DNA of 64,000 bases from Aurantimonas coralicida_A (GTDB lineage Bacteria > Pseudomonadota > Alphaproteobacteria > Rhizobiales > Rhizobiaceae). The stretch covers positions 157,990 through 221,989 of the forward strand of contig NZ_JAYXIH010000002.1 of the NCBI RefSeq assembly GCF_036016755.1, in the 5' to 3' direction. Position numbers and translations under genes: made by a program. The notes beneath the pieces are model-generated. The model was given only the letters and a program-made list of their open reading frames with translations, did not search any database and was not told the origin of the DNA. Positions 17,588 to 26,687 of this stretch are shown here, in pieces; positions within the stretch are counted from its first letter, which is position 1, and each line of letters begins with the position of its first letter.

Positions 17588-19003
17588 TCAGGAGCGGGTT
17601 TCGTCGGACGGCTCCGGCAGCAGATAGCCGGTCACGGAGCGCTTCGGCTGGAGATATTTCCGAGCCGCGGCCGCCACGTCTTCGACGGTGACCGCCTCGA
17701 TCCGCTCGGGCCAACCCTCGACATCCGCGATGGTGCGGCCCGTCGAAAGCGCCGCGGCATAACGGCGCGCCATCGAGGTCTGGCTGTCGCGCAAATAGAT
17801 GACATCCTTGCGGACGCGGTTCTTGGCGCGCTCCAGTTCCTCCGCGGTGATGCCCTTTTCGACGATGCGGGCGATCTCGGCATCGATCGCCGCCTCGATC
17901 TCCTCCAGGCTCGCCTCGCCCCGCGGCATCCCGTAGACGACGAACTGTCCCTCCTCCAGCGCGGTTCCGGCGTAGTGGGCACCGGCGCCGGCGGCGATCG
18001 CCTTGTCGACGACAAGGCCGCGATACAGCCGGCTCGTGGTGCCACCGCCGAGAACGTCGGCCAGGACGTCGAGCGCTTCGGCCTCGCCCGGATCGGCGGT
18101 CGTATCGGAAGGCACGAGATAGGTTCGTTGCATCGACGGCTGGGTGACGCGCGCGTCGGTCAGCGTCACCGTCCGCGCGGCCAGCGGCTCCGGCTCCACC
18201 GGCCGGACGCGCTCGCCAGGTTCCGCGCGGCGCGCAACCTTGCCATAGGTCGCCTCGGCAAGCCGGCGAACTTCCGCTTCGGTCACGTCGCCGGCGATCA
18301 GGAGGATCGCGTTGTTGGGGGTATAATATTTGTCGTAGAAGGCGACGGCGCCATCCCGCGACAGCGCCTCGATCTCCGAGCGCCAACCGATCACCGGATC
18401 GCCATAGGGGCTGTTCTGGAACAGTGCCGCCTGAACGGCCTCGGCGAGCTGCGAGCCGGGATCATTGTCGACTCGCGACCGGCGCTCTTCCAAAATGACG
18501 TCGCGCTCGGGTGCCACCGTTTCCTCGGAGAGCACAAGGTTCTCCATGCGGTCCGCCTCGAAGGTCATAACCATTTCCAGCGCGTCGGCCGGCACCTGCT
18601 GATAGTAGCCGGTATAGTCCGAGGTGGTGAAGGCGTTCTCCTGGCCGCCGATCTCGGCGACGGCCCGCGAGAAGGTGCCTTCCGGGTTGGTCTTGGTGCC
18701 CTTGAACATCAAATGCTCGAAGAAGTGGGCGATGCCGCTTTCGCCGGGCGCCTCGTCCGCCGCGCCGACCTTGTAGTACAGCATCTGGGTCACGACCGGG
18801 GCGCGATGGTCGGGCAGGACCACGACCTGCAGCCCGTTGTCGAGCATGAAGGTCGAGAGTTCCGCCGCCTTTTCCTTGGCCGTGGCCTGTTGCGTCGCGG
18901 CTTCGGCCTTCGGTGCGGCCACCGTTTCGGCACGGGCCGCGAGCGGCAAAGCGAAGGCGACGGCGAGAGCCGACAAGCCGATCTGGCGCGAGAAAAGCTT
19001 CAT
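17588..19003 (-). CDS. M16 family zinc metallopeptidase, catalytic subunit, secreted
   Basis: A 471-residue pitrilysin-type protease. A signal peptide ends near LAARAET (about residue 26). The inverted zinc motif is HFFEH (His93, Glu96, His97) in GIAHFFEHLMFKGT, and the third ligand is in the PERDVILEERRSR stretch about 76 residues later. The role is thought to be clearance of periplasmic peptides or signal peptides. It is followed by its non-catalytic partner and the patatin gene on the same strand, and preceded by rsmD after 87 bp. The arrangement of catalytic first, inactive second is standard for this pair. Confidence 0.93.
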   Translation of the reverse strand: MKLFSRQIGLSALAVAFALPLAARAETVAAPKAEAATQQATAKEKAAELSTFMLDNGLQVVVLPDHRAPVVTQMLYYKVGAADEAPGESGIAHFFEHLMFKGTKTNPEGTFSRAVAEIGGQENAFTTSDYTGYYQQVPADALEMVMTFEADRMENLVLSEETVAPERDVILEERRSRVDNDPGSQLAEAVQAALFQNSPYGDPVIGWRSEIEALSRDGAVAFYDKYYTPNNAILLIAGDVTEAEVRRLAEATYGKVARRAEPGERVRPVEPEPLAARTVTLTDARVTQPSMQRTYLVPSDTTADPGEAEALDVLADVLGGGTTSRLYRGLVVDKAIAAGAGAHYAGTALEEGQFVVYGMPRGEASLEEIEAAIDAEIARIVEKGITAEELERAKNRVRKDVIYLRDSQTSMARRYAAALSTGRTIADVEGWPERIEAVTVEDVAAAARKYLQPKRSVTGYLLPEPSDETRS

Positions 19004-19090
19004 CGTTCGGTCTGATCCTCGTTCAATGCGTCTGGTCAGGGACGCCCGGACTATGGCGGATCGCAGGAATCGTGACCAATTACGGTTTAG

Positions 19091-19675
19091 TTAGGTCGCC
19101 GGTTTCAGGGACGCGGAGTCGGACGCGGCCACCAGAAAGCGCAAAACCGTCTCGCCCATGGCCCGCTCTTCTTCGAGCGTGAAGCCGTCCGGCGTCTCGA
19201 ACGGGGCGGAGACCGCCTCCTCGACCACTACGAGCGCGCCCGGCTTCAGCCAGCCGCCATCGCGGGCGGAGACCAGCGCTGCCTCGCCGAGCCGCTGGCC
19301 GTAGGGCGGATCGGCGAAGAGACAGGAGAATGGCTCCATCGTGCTGACGCCGCCGAGCCGGGTCGCATCGCGCCGAAAGATCTTCGATCGCCCCTGCAGC
19401 CCGAAGGCCTCGACATTCTCGCGCACGAGCCCCCGGCCCTCGACACCCTCCTCGATGAAGAGACAAAAGCGAGCGCCACGTGACAAGGCTTCCAATCCCA
19501 GCGCGCCGGTACCCGCGAACAGATCGAGCACCCGGGACCCATCAAGGGTGAAGCCGCCCCTATGGGCCAGCACGTTGAACAGGGTCTCGCGGTTACGATC
19601 CGTGGTCGGGCGGATCGCGTCGGTCTTCGGTGTCGCCAGGTGGCGGCCGCGAAATTCACCCCCGACGATGCGCAT
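19091..19675 (-). CDS. rsmD: 16S rRNA (guanine966-N2)-methyltransferase
   Basis: SAM-dependent methyltransferase acting on G966 of assembled 16S rRNA. The 194-residue protein opens MRIVGGEFRGR, has the RPTTDRNRETLFNVL stretch, motif I LDLFAGTGALGLEALSRGA near 50 and the catalytic ADPPYG motif near 127. Only 6 bp separate it from the rluB stop upstream, so the two RNA-modifying enzymes share a transcript. Confidence 0.95.
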   Translation of the reverse strand: MRIVGGEFRGRHLATPKTDAIRPTTDRNRETLFNVLAHRGGFTLDGSRVLDLFAGTGALGLEALSRGARFCLFIEEGVEGRGLVRENVEAFGLQGRSKIFRRDATRLGGVSTMEPFSCLFADPPYGQRLGEAALVSARDGGWLKPGALVVVEEAVSAPFETPDGFTLEEERAMGETVLRFLVAASDSASLKPAT

Positions 19676-19681
19676 CGCGGC

Positions 19682-21379
19682 TCAGCCCTTGCGCGGCGGT
19701 CGCGGGCCGCGCGGTCTATCGCCGCCCTCCCGCCCGGTCGAGCCGGCGCCGGCCGATGGCCTGCCCCCGCCTCCCGGTCCCCGGCGCTGCGGCCGGTCCT
19801 GAGCCGCCAGCCCCTTCTTCGTGCCCTGTGGCCGCGCGCCCGGCGCCATCCAGACATTGGCCGAACGCTTGCCTTCCCCGAACGGCTTCTTGGCTGCCGA
19901 CTTGTCACCATCGGCAGATGCCGCGCCGCGATCGCCATAGGGTTTCTTCGGACCGTCGAAGCGCTTGCCGGCGCCGCCGCGCTCCGGCCTGTCCGGCCGC
20001 TCTCCGCGCTGCGGACGCGGTGCGCGCGTGTCCAGGCGGCCGAGGGCATCCTCGCGCTTGGCCTCACGGGCGCGCTTCTTGTTCGGCGCCGTTTCGCTGG
20101 CGGAAATCCAGTCGCCGCGCTTGATCGGCCGCAAATCCTCGTTCGGCTGTTCGGCCTCGACCGGCTTGTTGGAGAAGGGCTTGGCGACAGGCGCGTCGAA
20201 GTCGGCTCCGGCCTCCTCGATCAGGCGGTCACCAAGCTGGTCGCGCAGAGTCCGTCCCTTGATCTCCTGCACCGAGCCTTCGGGGAGATCGCCGAGCTGG
20301 AAGGGGCCGAAGGACAGCCGGATCAAGCGGTTCACGTCCAGGCCGAGATGCGCGAGGACGCGTTTGACCTCGCGGTTCTTGCCTTCGCGCAGGCCCAGCG
20401 TCAGCCAGACATTGGAGCCCTGCTCGCGGTCGAGACTGGCCTCGATCGCGCCATAGAAGACGCCATCGATGGCGATGCCCTGACGCAGCTCGTCGAGGCG
20501 CGCCTGATTGATCGCGCCATGGGCGCGGACGCGGTAGCGGCGCAGCCACCCGGTCGCGGGCAGTTCGAGGATGCGCGCCAGACCCCCGTCATTGGTCAGG
20601 AGCAGCAGGCCCTCGGTGGTGATATCGAGCCGGCCGACGGTGAGGACGCGCGGCATATCCTTCGGTAATCGCTCGAAGACGGTCGGACGCCCTTCCGGAT
20701 CGCGGTTCGTCGTGACCGTCCCGGCCGGCTTGTGAAACAGCCACAAGCGCGTGCGCTCGATCGCCGGCAGCGGTGCGCCGTCGATCTCGATCCTGTCGGC
20801 GGCGGTTACGTCCAGCGCCGGCGTGTCGAGCACCTTGCCGTTCACCCGCACCCGGCCGTCGGCGATCATGCCCTCGGCGTCGCGGCGCGAGGCGATGCCC
20901 GCCCGCGCCAGCCGCCGGGCGATCCGCATCTTGCCCGGCATCGTCGCTTCCGCGTCGGCGCTCGCAGGACGATCCGTCCGTGGTGGCCGTCTTTCTTTGT
21001 CCGCAGGCCTTGGCTTGCGCTCGGCTTTCCCGGAATCATGAGCGAGCTGTCCGTAGCTGCGCGGCTTCGACGCCGCGCCGTCGCCGCTCTCGCTTCGTGG
21101 CCCGCCATGGGAGGCCATTCCCCGGCTGCGCGGCGTGAACGGCTTGCGCTCGCCGTCGGCGCCGGCGCCACCGGCGCGGCCGGTTCGCGGCTTGTCCGAT
21201 GAGAGACGGTCACCGCGTGACTTGCCGGCATCCGGCCGATCGCCAGTCCGGGCCTCGGCGCGCGGCCGGAACGGGCGGTTTTCGCCGCCACCGCCACTCT
21301 TGCCGCCGCGCGCACCGCCGCCGTCACCCGGTTTGCGGCCGCGGCCTTTCCTGTCGTCGCCGTTCGTCGTATCGCTCAT
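19682..21379 (-). CDS. rluB: RluB/RsuA-type pseudouridine synthase with long disordered arms
   Basis: Forms pseudouridine in rRNA. An S4 RNA-binding domain (about 149-205: MRIARRLARAGIASRRDAEGMI) precedes the catalytic domain with VGRLDITTEGLLLL (Asp near 252). The core ends about 390. Flanking it are a Gly/Arg/Lys/Asp-rich arm of roughly 148 residues at the N-terminus and a similar basic, low-complexity arm of about 170 residues at the C-terminus, making 565 residues against about 290 for E. coli RluB. Such arms are common in alphaproteobacterial RluB and may bind RNA. The gene heads the rluB-rsmD-M16-M16-patatin run. Confidence 0.92.
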   Translation of the reverse strand: MSDTTNGDDRKGRGRKPGDGGGARGGKSGGGGENRPFRPRAEARTGDRPDAGKSRGDRLSSDKPRTGRAGGAGADGERKPFTPRSRGMASHGGPRSESGDGAASKPRSYGQLAHDSGKAERKPRPADKERRPPRTDRPASADAEATMPGKMRIARRLARAGIASRRDAEGMIADGRVRVNGKVLDTPALDVTAADRIEIDGAPLPAIERTRLWLFHKPAGTVTTNRDPEGRPTVFERLPKDMPRVLTVGRLDITTEGLLLLTNDGGLARILELPATGWLRRYRVRAHGAINQARLDELRQGIAIDGVFYGAIEASLDREQGSNVWLTLGLREGKNREVKRVLAHLGLDVNRLIRLSFGPFQLGDLPEGSVQEIKGRTLRDQLGDRLIEEAGADFDAPVAKPFSNKPVEAEQPNEDLRPIKRGDWISASETAPNKKRAREAKREDALGRLDTRAPRPQRGERPDRPERGGAGKRFDGPKKPYGDRGAASADGDKSAAKKPFGEGKRSANVWMAPGARPQGTKKGLAAQDRPQRRGPGGGGRPSAGAGSTGREGGDRPRGPRPPRKG

Positions 21380-21578
21380 GCCATTGCCTTTGCTGCGGCG
21401 GACCCTGGCCTCGGGAACCCCTCAGATCGAATAAAATTTGCCTTTGTCCGGCATGCCGGATCGGCTGGAAAGACCGGTCTGCGGCGCGGCGAAGGGCGCG
21501 ACGAGCTTCAGTCGATCCGCGCACCGACCGTGGATCGCTCTAACAGGTCGTCACCCCTGGAGCGAGAGGAACCCGACG

Positions 21579-22025
21579 GTGGCCAGTCAGAATTTCATGG
21601 ATGTCGCGCTCGAAGAAGCCCGCGACGCGGCCGAACGCGGCGAGACGCCGGTCGGCGCCGTGTTGGTGCGAAACGGCGAAATCCTCGCCCGGGCCGGCAA
21701 CGAAACGCGCCAACGCCACGATCCGACCGCTCATGCCGAAATCCTCGCTATCCGCGCTGGCGCAACGGCGCTCGGCTCGGAACGGCTGCCGGACTGCGAT
21801 CTCTATGTAACGCTGGAGCCCTGCGCCATGTGCGCCGCGGCGATCTCCTTCGCGCGAATCCGGCGGCTCTATTTCGGCGCCAGCGACCCGAAGGGCGGCG
21901 CCGTCGAGGCAGGTCCGCGTTTCTTCAGTCAGCCCACCTGCCATCATGCGCCGGAGGTCTATGCGGGCATCGCGGAAAGTGCGAGCGCAACGATCCTGCG
22001 CGATTTCTTCCGCGCCAGACGATGA
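21579..22025 (+). CDS. tadA: tRNA(adenine34) deaminase
   Basis: Converts A34 to inosine in tRNA-Arg(ACG), an essential decoding modification. The 148-residue zinc deaminase has HAE (His52, Glu54) and PCAMC (Cys82, Cys85) as the catalytic zinc site, with PVGAVLV before them. Start GTG 21579 is chosen because GAGAGGA lies about 8 nt upstream; ATG 21597 would shorten the N-terminus by six residues. It diverges from rluB across 199 bp. Confidence 0.95.
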   Translation: MASQNFMDVALEEARDAAERGETPVGAVLVRNGEILARAGNETRQRHDPTAHAEILAIRAGATALGSERLPDCDLYVTLEPCAMCAAAISFARIRRLYFGASDPKGGAVEAGPRFFSQPTCHHAPEVYAGIAESASATILRDFFRARR

Positions 22026-22060
22026 GACCGGCACGTCGCGCAACGCAATAGCCCGCTACG

Positions 22061-22081
22061 ACCGGGGTGTCCCGCCCCGGT
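22061..22081. terminator. hairpin between convergent tadA and lipoprotein gene
   Basis: A 7-bp GC stem (ACCGGGG with CCCCGGT) and a 7-nt loop in the 58-bp convergent gap. No T-run follows on either strand, so termination here is possible but not certain. Confidence 0.35.
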
Positions 22082-22083
22082 GA

Positions 22084-22761
22084 TCAGAACGGCAGCAGGT
22101 TGCGGATTTTCGAACCGATACTGCCGTCGCTGCCGCGCATTCTCCGCTCCTTGACGCTCTCGTCCTCGCCCGGATCGCCGACCGGCGCCGTGGCCGCTGG
22201 CTTGCGATAGGCAATCGGCGGCTCGCTCAGATATTTGCGCTGGGTCGCGCTGCCCTGCTGACTGTCGCGCTGGCGCTGACGAATGAGTTCGCCGCGGCTG
22301 CGAAGTTCTCCAGGCGAAAGCGTGGTGTCGGGCCTGCCATTGTCGAATTTGTAACCGTTACCGCCCGCGCGATCGAGATAGGCTTGGGTCACGCCTTCCT
22401 TGCGCGCCGTCGCAACGTCGGCCGGCACCGGGCCATCGCCCTGATAGGCGGCCGCCTGCAGACGCGCCGCGCGCTGCTCCGGCGATTCTGGCCAGTTAGG
22501 GTCGCCAGTGGTGTTGCGGGTTGCCTGCGGCGGCGGCAAAATGCTGGTGTTCTCAGGCTTCACCAATTCCGGTCGCGGGGCGTAGGCGATCTGGGTGGCA
22601 TCGCTGCTGCCCCCAAGGGAAACCACGTTGTTGAGATCGTCGAACAGCGTCTCGCCCTGCGACTTGCCGGTGCCGTAGGTCGGTCCGAGACAGCCGGAGA
22701 GGGCCAGCGCGACCGCGCCGATGGCCATCGCGTGAAACGCGAATCGAACTGTCTTCGTCAT
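22084..22761 (-). CDS. predicted outer-membrane lipoprotein downstream of ileS
   Basis: A 225-residue protein starting at ATG 22761 with a lipoprotein signal peptide: basic MTKTVR, hydrophobic core to residue 23 and lipobox ALSGC, so the mature N-terminus is a lipidated Cys. The sequence after it, YGTGKSQGETLFDDLNNVVSL and APRPELVKP, matches the small lipoprotein regularly encoded after ileS/lspA in Hyphomicrobiales, sometimes annotated as a BamF-like assembly factor; I recall that label but cannot verify it. The rest is Gln/Arg/Pro-rich, probably disordered. It follows ileS by 201 bp on the same strand; lspA, usually between them, is absent. Confidence 0.75.
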   Translation of the reverse strand: MTKTVRFAFHAMAIGAVALALSGCLGPTYGTGKSQGETLFDDLNNVVSLGGSSDATQIAYAPRPELVKPENTSILPPPQATRNTTGDPNWPESPEQRAARLQAAAYQGDGPVPADVATARKEGVTQAYLDRAGGNGYKFDNGRPDTTLSPGELRSRGELIRQRQRDSQQGSATQRKYLSEPPIAYRKPAATAPVGDPGEDESVKERRMRGSDGSIGSKIRNLLPF

Positions 22762-22962
22762 ACGGTACGGCCCCCTAGCCGAATTTGCCGCCCTCATGTC
22801 AGCGGAGGGGCGGCGGCCGGCACTCGCCGGACGCGGCCCGCGCATGCCACGAAATTCAGGCGAATTCCGGGCGCATTTTTAAGCCGCTCTCCATCACCGC
22901 GCAAGCGCGGTTGGCAGTTTTACCCCGCCATCTTCGATGGGAGAGCCGTCCACCGGCGCAAT

Positions 22963-25900
22963 TCACGAGCCTACCGAGAACCCTGGGGTCTCCTGGAGGA
23001 CGCGCGCGGGGGTAACGCCCAATTCCCGCAAGGCCGCCGCGTCGCGCGCCGAAACGTCGGGGAATTGCGGATCCGATCCGACATCGTCGGTGATCTTCCA
23101 GGACCGGGCGCATTTCGTCCCTTGCGCCTTTCGGAAGATAACTGCGATGCCGGGCGTGTCGGCCAGGCGGAAGGCCTCGGCCGGCGCCGGCTCGCCGGAG
23201 ATTTCGAGGCCGCTGGTGATGGCGATCTCGGCGAAATCGACGGACGCGGCGAGCGCGCGCAGATCGGCGTCGTCGAGATGGAGGACAGGTGCGGCCTCCA
23301 GCGACGAGCCAATGGTCTTTGCGCGCCGCTGTTCCTCCAGCGCGCCCATGACGACGCGGCGGACTCGGCGCAGCTTTTGCCAGCGGGCGGCAAGCGCGTC
23401 GTCGCGCCAGGCCGGATCGACATCGCGGAAGGATTCCAGATGCACCGACCGCGCCTCCGGATAACGCGACAGCCACGCCTCCTCCATTGTGAAGGGCAGC
23501 ATCGGTGCGAGCCAGGTGACCAGATGGTCGAACAGCGTCCGCACGACCTGCAGCGCGGCCTTGCGGCGGACCGCCGAGGGCGGATCGCAGTAGAGCGAAT
23601 CCTTGCGGATATCGAAGTAGAAGGCCGACAGCTCGACCACGACGAAATCGAGCAACGCCCGGCTGATCCGCTTGAAATCGAAGCTGTCGTAGCCCTTGCG
23701 GACCACCTCATCGAGCTCGGCGAGCCGGTGCAGCATCAGCCGCTCCAGCTCCGGCATCTCGGCCAGCGGCACCGTTTCACCGGTGTCGTGGGCAAGTGTC
23801 CCGAGCATCCAGCGCATGGTGTTGCGCAGCTTGCGGTAGCTGTCGATGTTGGTCTGCAGGATCGTCTTGCCGAGCCGCAGATCCTCCGAATAGTCGGAAC
23901 TGACCACCCACAGCCGCAGGATGTCGGCGCCGGACTGCTTGATGACGTCCTGGGGGGTCACGACGTTGCCGAGGGACTTCGACATCTTGCGCCCCTCCTC
24001 GTCCATGACGAAGCCATGGGTCAGCACCGCGTCATAGGGCGCCCGGCCGCGCGTGGCGCAGGATTCCAGCAGCGAGGAGTGAAACCAGCCGCGATGCTGG
24101 TCGGAGCCTTCGAGATAAAGGTCGGCCGGCCATTTGAGGTCGGGCCGCTTTTCGAGGCAGAAGGCATGGGTCGAGCCGGAATCGAACCATACGTCGAGGA
24201 TATCGCGGACCATCGTCCACTTCTGCGAATCGTGTTCGTTGCCGAGGAAGCGCTCCTTGGCACCGTCGGCGAACCAGGCATCAGCGCCCTCTTCCGCGAA
24301 GGCTTCCAGGATGCGAGCGTTCACCGCATCGTCCTTGAGGATCTCGCCATTCTCGTCGGCGAAGACGCAGATCGGCACGCCCCAGGCGCGCTGGCGGGAC
24401 AGCACCCAGTCCGGTCGATCCGCGATCATGCCGCGCAGCCGGTTCTGGCCCGATGTCGGCACGAAGCGGGTGGCGTCGATGGCGGTCAGCGCGCGGGAGC
24501 GGAGTGTGTCCGGATGATCCAAAAGCATGGCCTTTGCAATGCTTTCATCCTGTATTCCATAACCGCCGAGATCCTTGTCCATATGGACGAACCATTGCGG
24601 GGTGTTGCGGAAGATTACCGGTTTCTTGGAGCGCCAGGAATGCGGGTACTGATGCTTCAGACGGCCACGGGCGAGCAGGTTGCCGGCCTCGATCAGCGCG
24701 GCGATGACACGCTTGTTGGCGTCGCCCTTCTTGCCCTTGTCGTCGATGACGCGCGCGGGACCGCCCTCGGCGTCCGGACCGAAGCCCGGCACGTCCTTGG
24801 TGTAGAAGCCGTCGTCGTCGACGGTGAACGGGATCGCCGTGTCGATGCCGCGCGCTTCGAGATCGCGGCGGGCGGCCATCCAGGCATCGAAATCCTCGCG
24901 GCCGTGGCCCGGCGCGGTGTGGACGAAGCCGGTGCCAGCCTCGTCGGTGACGTGATCGCCGGCGAGGAGGGGGACCGAGAACTCATATCCTCCGCCAACG
25001 CCGGCGAGCGGGTGAAAGCAGGCCATACCGAAAAGTGCAGTTGCTTTCACGTCCCTCAGTCTTTTCGTCCCGCCTTCCGGAACGCGCGCCTTAGCGAAAA
25101 CGTCAGCTGCGAGAGCATCTGCCAAGATCAGTTTTTCGCCGTGCTTGGCCCAGCGTGGGTTCTCAGCATCTTCTGACGCTGTGACCTCATAGAGCCCATA
25201 GGCAATGCGTGGAGAATAAGCGATTGCGCGGTTGCCCGGCATTGTCCATGGCGTCGTCGTCCAGATGACGACGGACGCGTTCATGAACTCATCTGGATTG
25301 TCGCCACCCTCGCCGACAGTTCCGCCCGCCTCGGATACCGCGAACTTCACCCAGACTGTATCGCTCTCGTGGTCGTGGTATTCGACCTCGGCCTCGGCCA
25401 GCGCGGTCTTTTCCACCACCGACCACATGATCGGCTTGGAGCCGCGATAAAGCTGGCCCGACATGGCGAATTTCAACAACTCGCCGGCGATCACCGACTC
25501 GGCCCCATAGGCCATGGTCAGATACGGGTCCTTGAAGTCGCCCTCGACGCCGAGGCGGCGGAACTCCTCAGTCTGCACCCCCACCCAATGGGCGGCGAAG
25601 TCGCGGCATTCCTTGCGGAACTCGTTGACCGGCACCTCGTCCTTGTTCTTGCCCTTTGCCCGATACTGCTCCTCGATCTTCCACTCGATCGGCAGGCCGT
25701 GACAGTCCCAGCCGGGGACGTAATTGGCGTCGTAACCGCGCATCTGGAACGAGCGGGTGATGACGTCCTTGAGGATCTTGTTGAGCGCGTGGCCGATATG
25801 CAGGTTGCCGTTGGCGTAGGGCGGCCCGTCATGCAGGACGTATTTCGGCCGGCCCTCGGACGCCTTGCGCAAGGTGCCGTAGAGATCCATCGCGTCCCAT

Positions 25901-26025
25901 TTGGCGATCCATTCCGGCTCGGCCTTGGGCAGGCCGGCGCGCATCGGAAAATCGGTCTCGGGCAGGAACAGCGTCTTGGAATAATCGACGGCGCCGTCGG
26001 AATCTGTCGTCTTGGTGTCGCTCAT
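22963..26025 (-). CDS. ileS: isoleucyl-tRNA synthetase
   Basis: Class I aminoacyl-tRNA synthetase charging tRNA-Ile. The 1020-residue protein starts at ATG 26025 (MSDTKTTDSD); a 14-codon upstream extension lacks family similarity. Signatures: HIGH at residues 76-79 in GNLHIGHALNK, the editing domain in the 200-420 region with TTTPWTMPGNRAIAYSP, and KMSKS in EEGRKMSKSLGNV. Anticodon-binding helices follow. The C-terminal zinc-finger present in some bacterial IleS is not evident, fitting the alphaproteobacterial form. It is followed by a lipoprotein gene and preceded by a divergent small membrane protein. Confidence 0.97.
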   Translation of the reverse strand: MSDTKTTDSDGAVDYSKTLFLPETDFPMRAGLPKAEPEWIAKWDAMDLYGTLRKASEGRPKYVLHDGPPYANGNLHIGHALNKILKDVITRSFQMRGYDANYVPGWDCHGLPIEWKIEEQYRAKGKNKDEVPVNEFRKECRDFAAHWVGVQTEEFRRLGVEGDFKDPYLTMAYGAESVIAGELLKFAMSGQLYRGSKPIMWSVVEKTALAEAEVEYHDHESDTVWVKFAVSEAGGTVGEGGDNPDEFMNASVVIWTTTPWTMPGNRAIAYSPRIAYGLYEVTASEDAENPRWAKHGEKLILADALAADVFAKARVPEGGTKRLRDVKATALFGMACFHPLAGVGGGYEFSVPLLAGDHVTDEAGTGFVHTAPGHGREDFDAWMAARRDLEARGIDTAIPFTVDDDGFYTKDVPGFGPDAEGGPARVIDDKGKKGDANKRVIAALIEAGNLLARGRLKHQYPHSWRSKKPVIFRNTPQWFVHMDKDLGGYGIQDESIAKAMLLDHPDTLRSRALTAIDATRFVPTSGQNRLRGMIADRPDWVLSRQRAWGVPICVFADENGEILKDDAVNARILEAFAEEGADAWFADGAKERFLGNEHDSQKWTMVRDILDVWFDSGSTHAFCLEKRPDLKWPADLYLEGSDQHRGWFHSSLLESCATRGRAPYDAVLTHGFVMDEEGRKMSKSLGNVVTPQDVIKQSGADILRLWVVSSDYSEDLRLGKTILQTNIDSYRKLRNTMRWMLGTLAHDTGETVPLAEMPELERLMLHRLAELDEVVRKGYDSFDFKRISRALLDFVVVELSAFYFDIRKDSLYCDPPSAVRRKAALQVVRTLFDHLVTWLAPMLPFTMEEAWLSRYPEARSVHLESFRDVDPAWRDDALAARWQKLRRVRRVVMGALEEQRRAKTIGSSLEAAPVLHLDDADLRALAASVDFAEIAITSGLEISGEPAPAEAFRLADTPGIAVIFRKAQGTKCARSWKITDDVGSDPQFPDVSARDAAALRELGVTPARVLQETPGFSVGS

Positions 26026-26339
26026 GATGTCAGCCATGTCGTCCGCCGCGATCAAAGCACGGCACAAAGGAAAAAAGCGGTGGTGGCGCGGCGGCCGGCA
26101 AACCCGGACCCTCCCCGGCCGAGCCGGTCAGAAGGCCGGGCGGCTAATTCGTATGAAAACGGAATGCGCGCGCGGACTGAGCATGGCTCGAGCCTTTAGC
26201 AAGTCCGGCCAGCGAAGGAAAGGCGGGCGCGGTGGCCTGCCTCAAGGAGGCAAGCGCCACGTTGGCCTGGCGGGCCGAATGATATAATTTCGAACATCGG
26301 GGTCGGCACGCTTGCTCGACGCCCCGTAAGGAGGTCGCG
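26026..26339. other. 314-bp divergent intergenic region
   Basis: Separates ileS (minus) from a small membrane-protein gene (plus). A TATAAT hexamer at 26283-26288 and a strong AAGGAGG ribosome-binding site just before 26340 belong to the plus-strand gene. No protein-coding signal or riboswitch-like structure is seen; the minus-strand promoter of ileS was not recognised. Confidence 0.5.
26283..26288 (+). promoter_or_regulatory. candidate -10 box of the small membrane-protein gene
   Basis: TATAAT, a perfect sigma70-type hexamer, 52 bp before the ATG at 26340. The best upstream hexamer, TTGGCC at 26262-26267, gives a short 15-bp spacer, so the assignment is tentative. Confidence 0.35.
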
Positions 26340-26687
26340 ATGCCCCATCTCTTTCGCTTTCTCGCCCGCAACGCGCTGATCGGCTTTTGTGCCGCCGCGT
26401 TCTTCGTCGCCGTGCTGGCGCTTGCCGATATCGGCGGTTTCGGGACGACGATCGCCCGCTCGGATTCCGGCCCGCTGGCGATCGGGCTGGTCATCTATTT
26501 CCTCGGCCTGACCTTTTCGAGCGTTCAGATCGGCATGGTGATCATGCTCAACGGGCGCTTTCCCGACGATGACGAGGGGCCGAAGGGCGGCAAACGCAAA
26601 CGCTTGGCCGGATGGTTCTCTCCGCCGGCCGCTCGCTCGCCGATTATGGTGTCGGCTCCGGCGCCGAGACCAAGGCAGGCCGGCTAA
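26340..26687 (+). CDS. small two-TM membrane protein, unknown function
   Basis: A 115-residue protein behind a strong AAGGAGG ribosome-binding site. Two membrane segments are visible: about residues 10-30 (ALIGFCAAAFFVAVLAL) and 45-68 (LAIGLVIYFLGLTFSSVQIGM). The C-terminal third is basic, then Pro/Ala-rich, and probably cytosolic. I recognise no named family. It converges on ribF with a 4-bp overlap of the two 3' ends. Confidence 0.7.
   Translation: MPHLFRFLARNALIGFCAAAFFVAVLALADIGGFGTTIARSDSGPLAIGLVIYFLGLTFSSVQIGMVIMLNGRFPDDDEGPKGGKRKRLAGWFSPPAARSPIMVSAPAPRPRQAG

Noticed and set aside
22384..25176. 930-codon plus-strand frame opposite ileS
   Set aside because: Fully antisense to an unmistakable ileS, with no recognisable domain and amino-acid composition typical of antisense GC-rich DNA.
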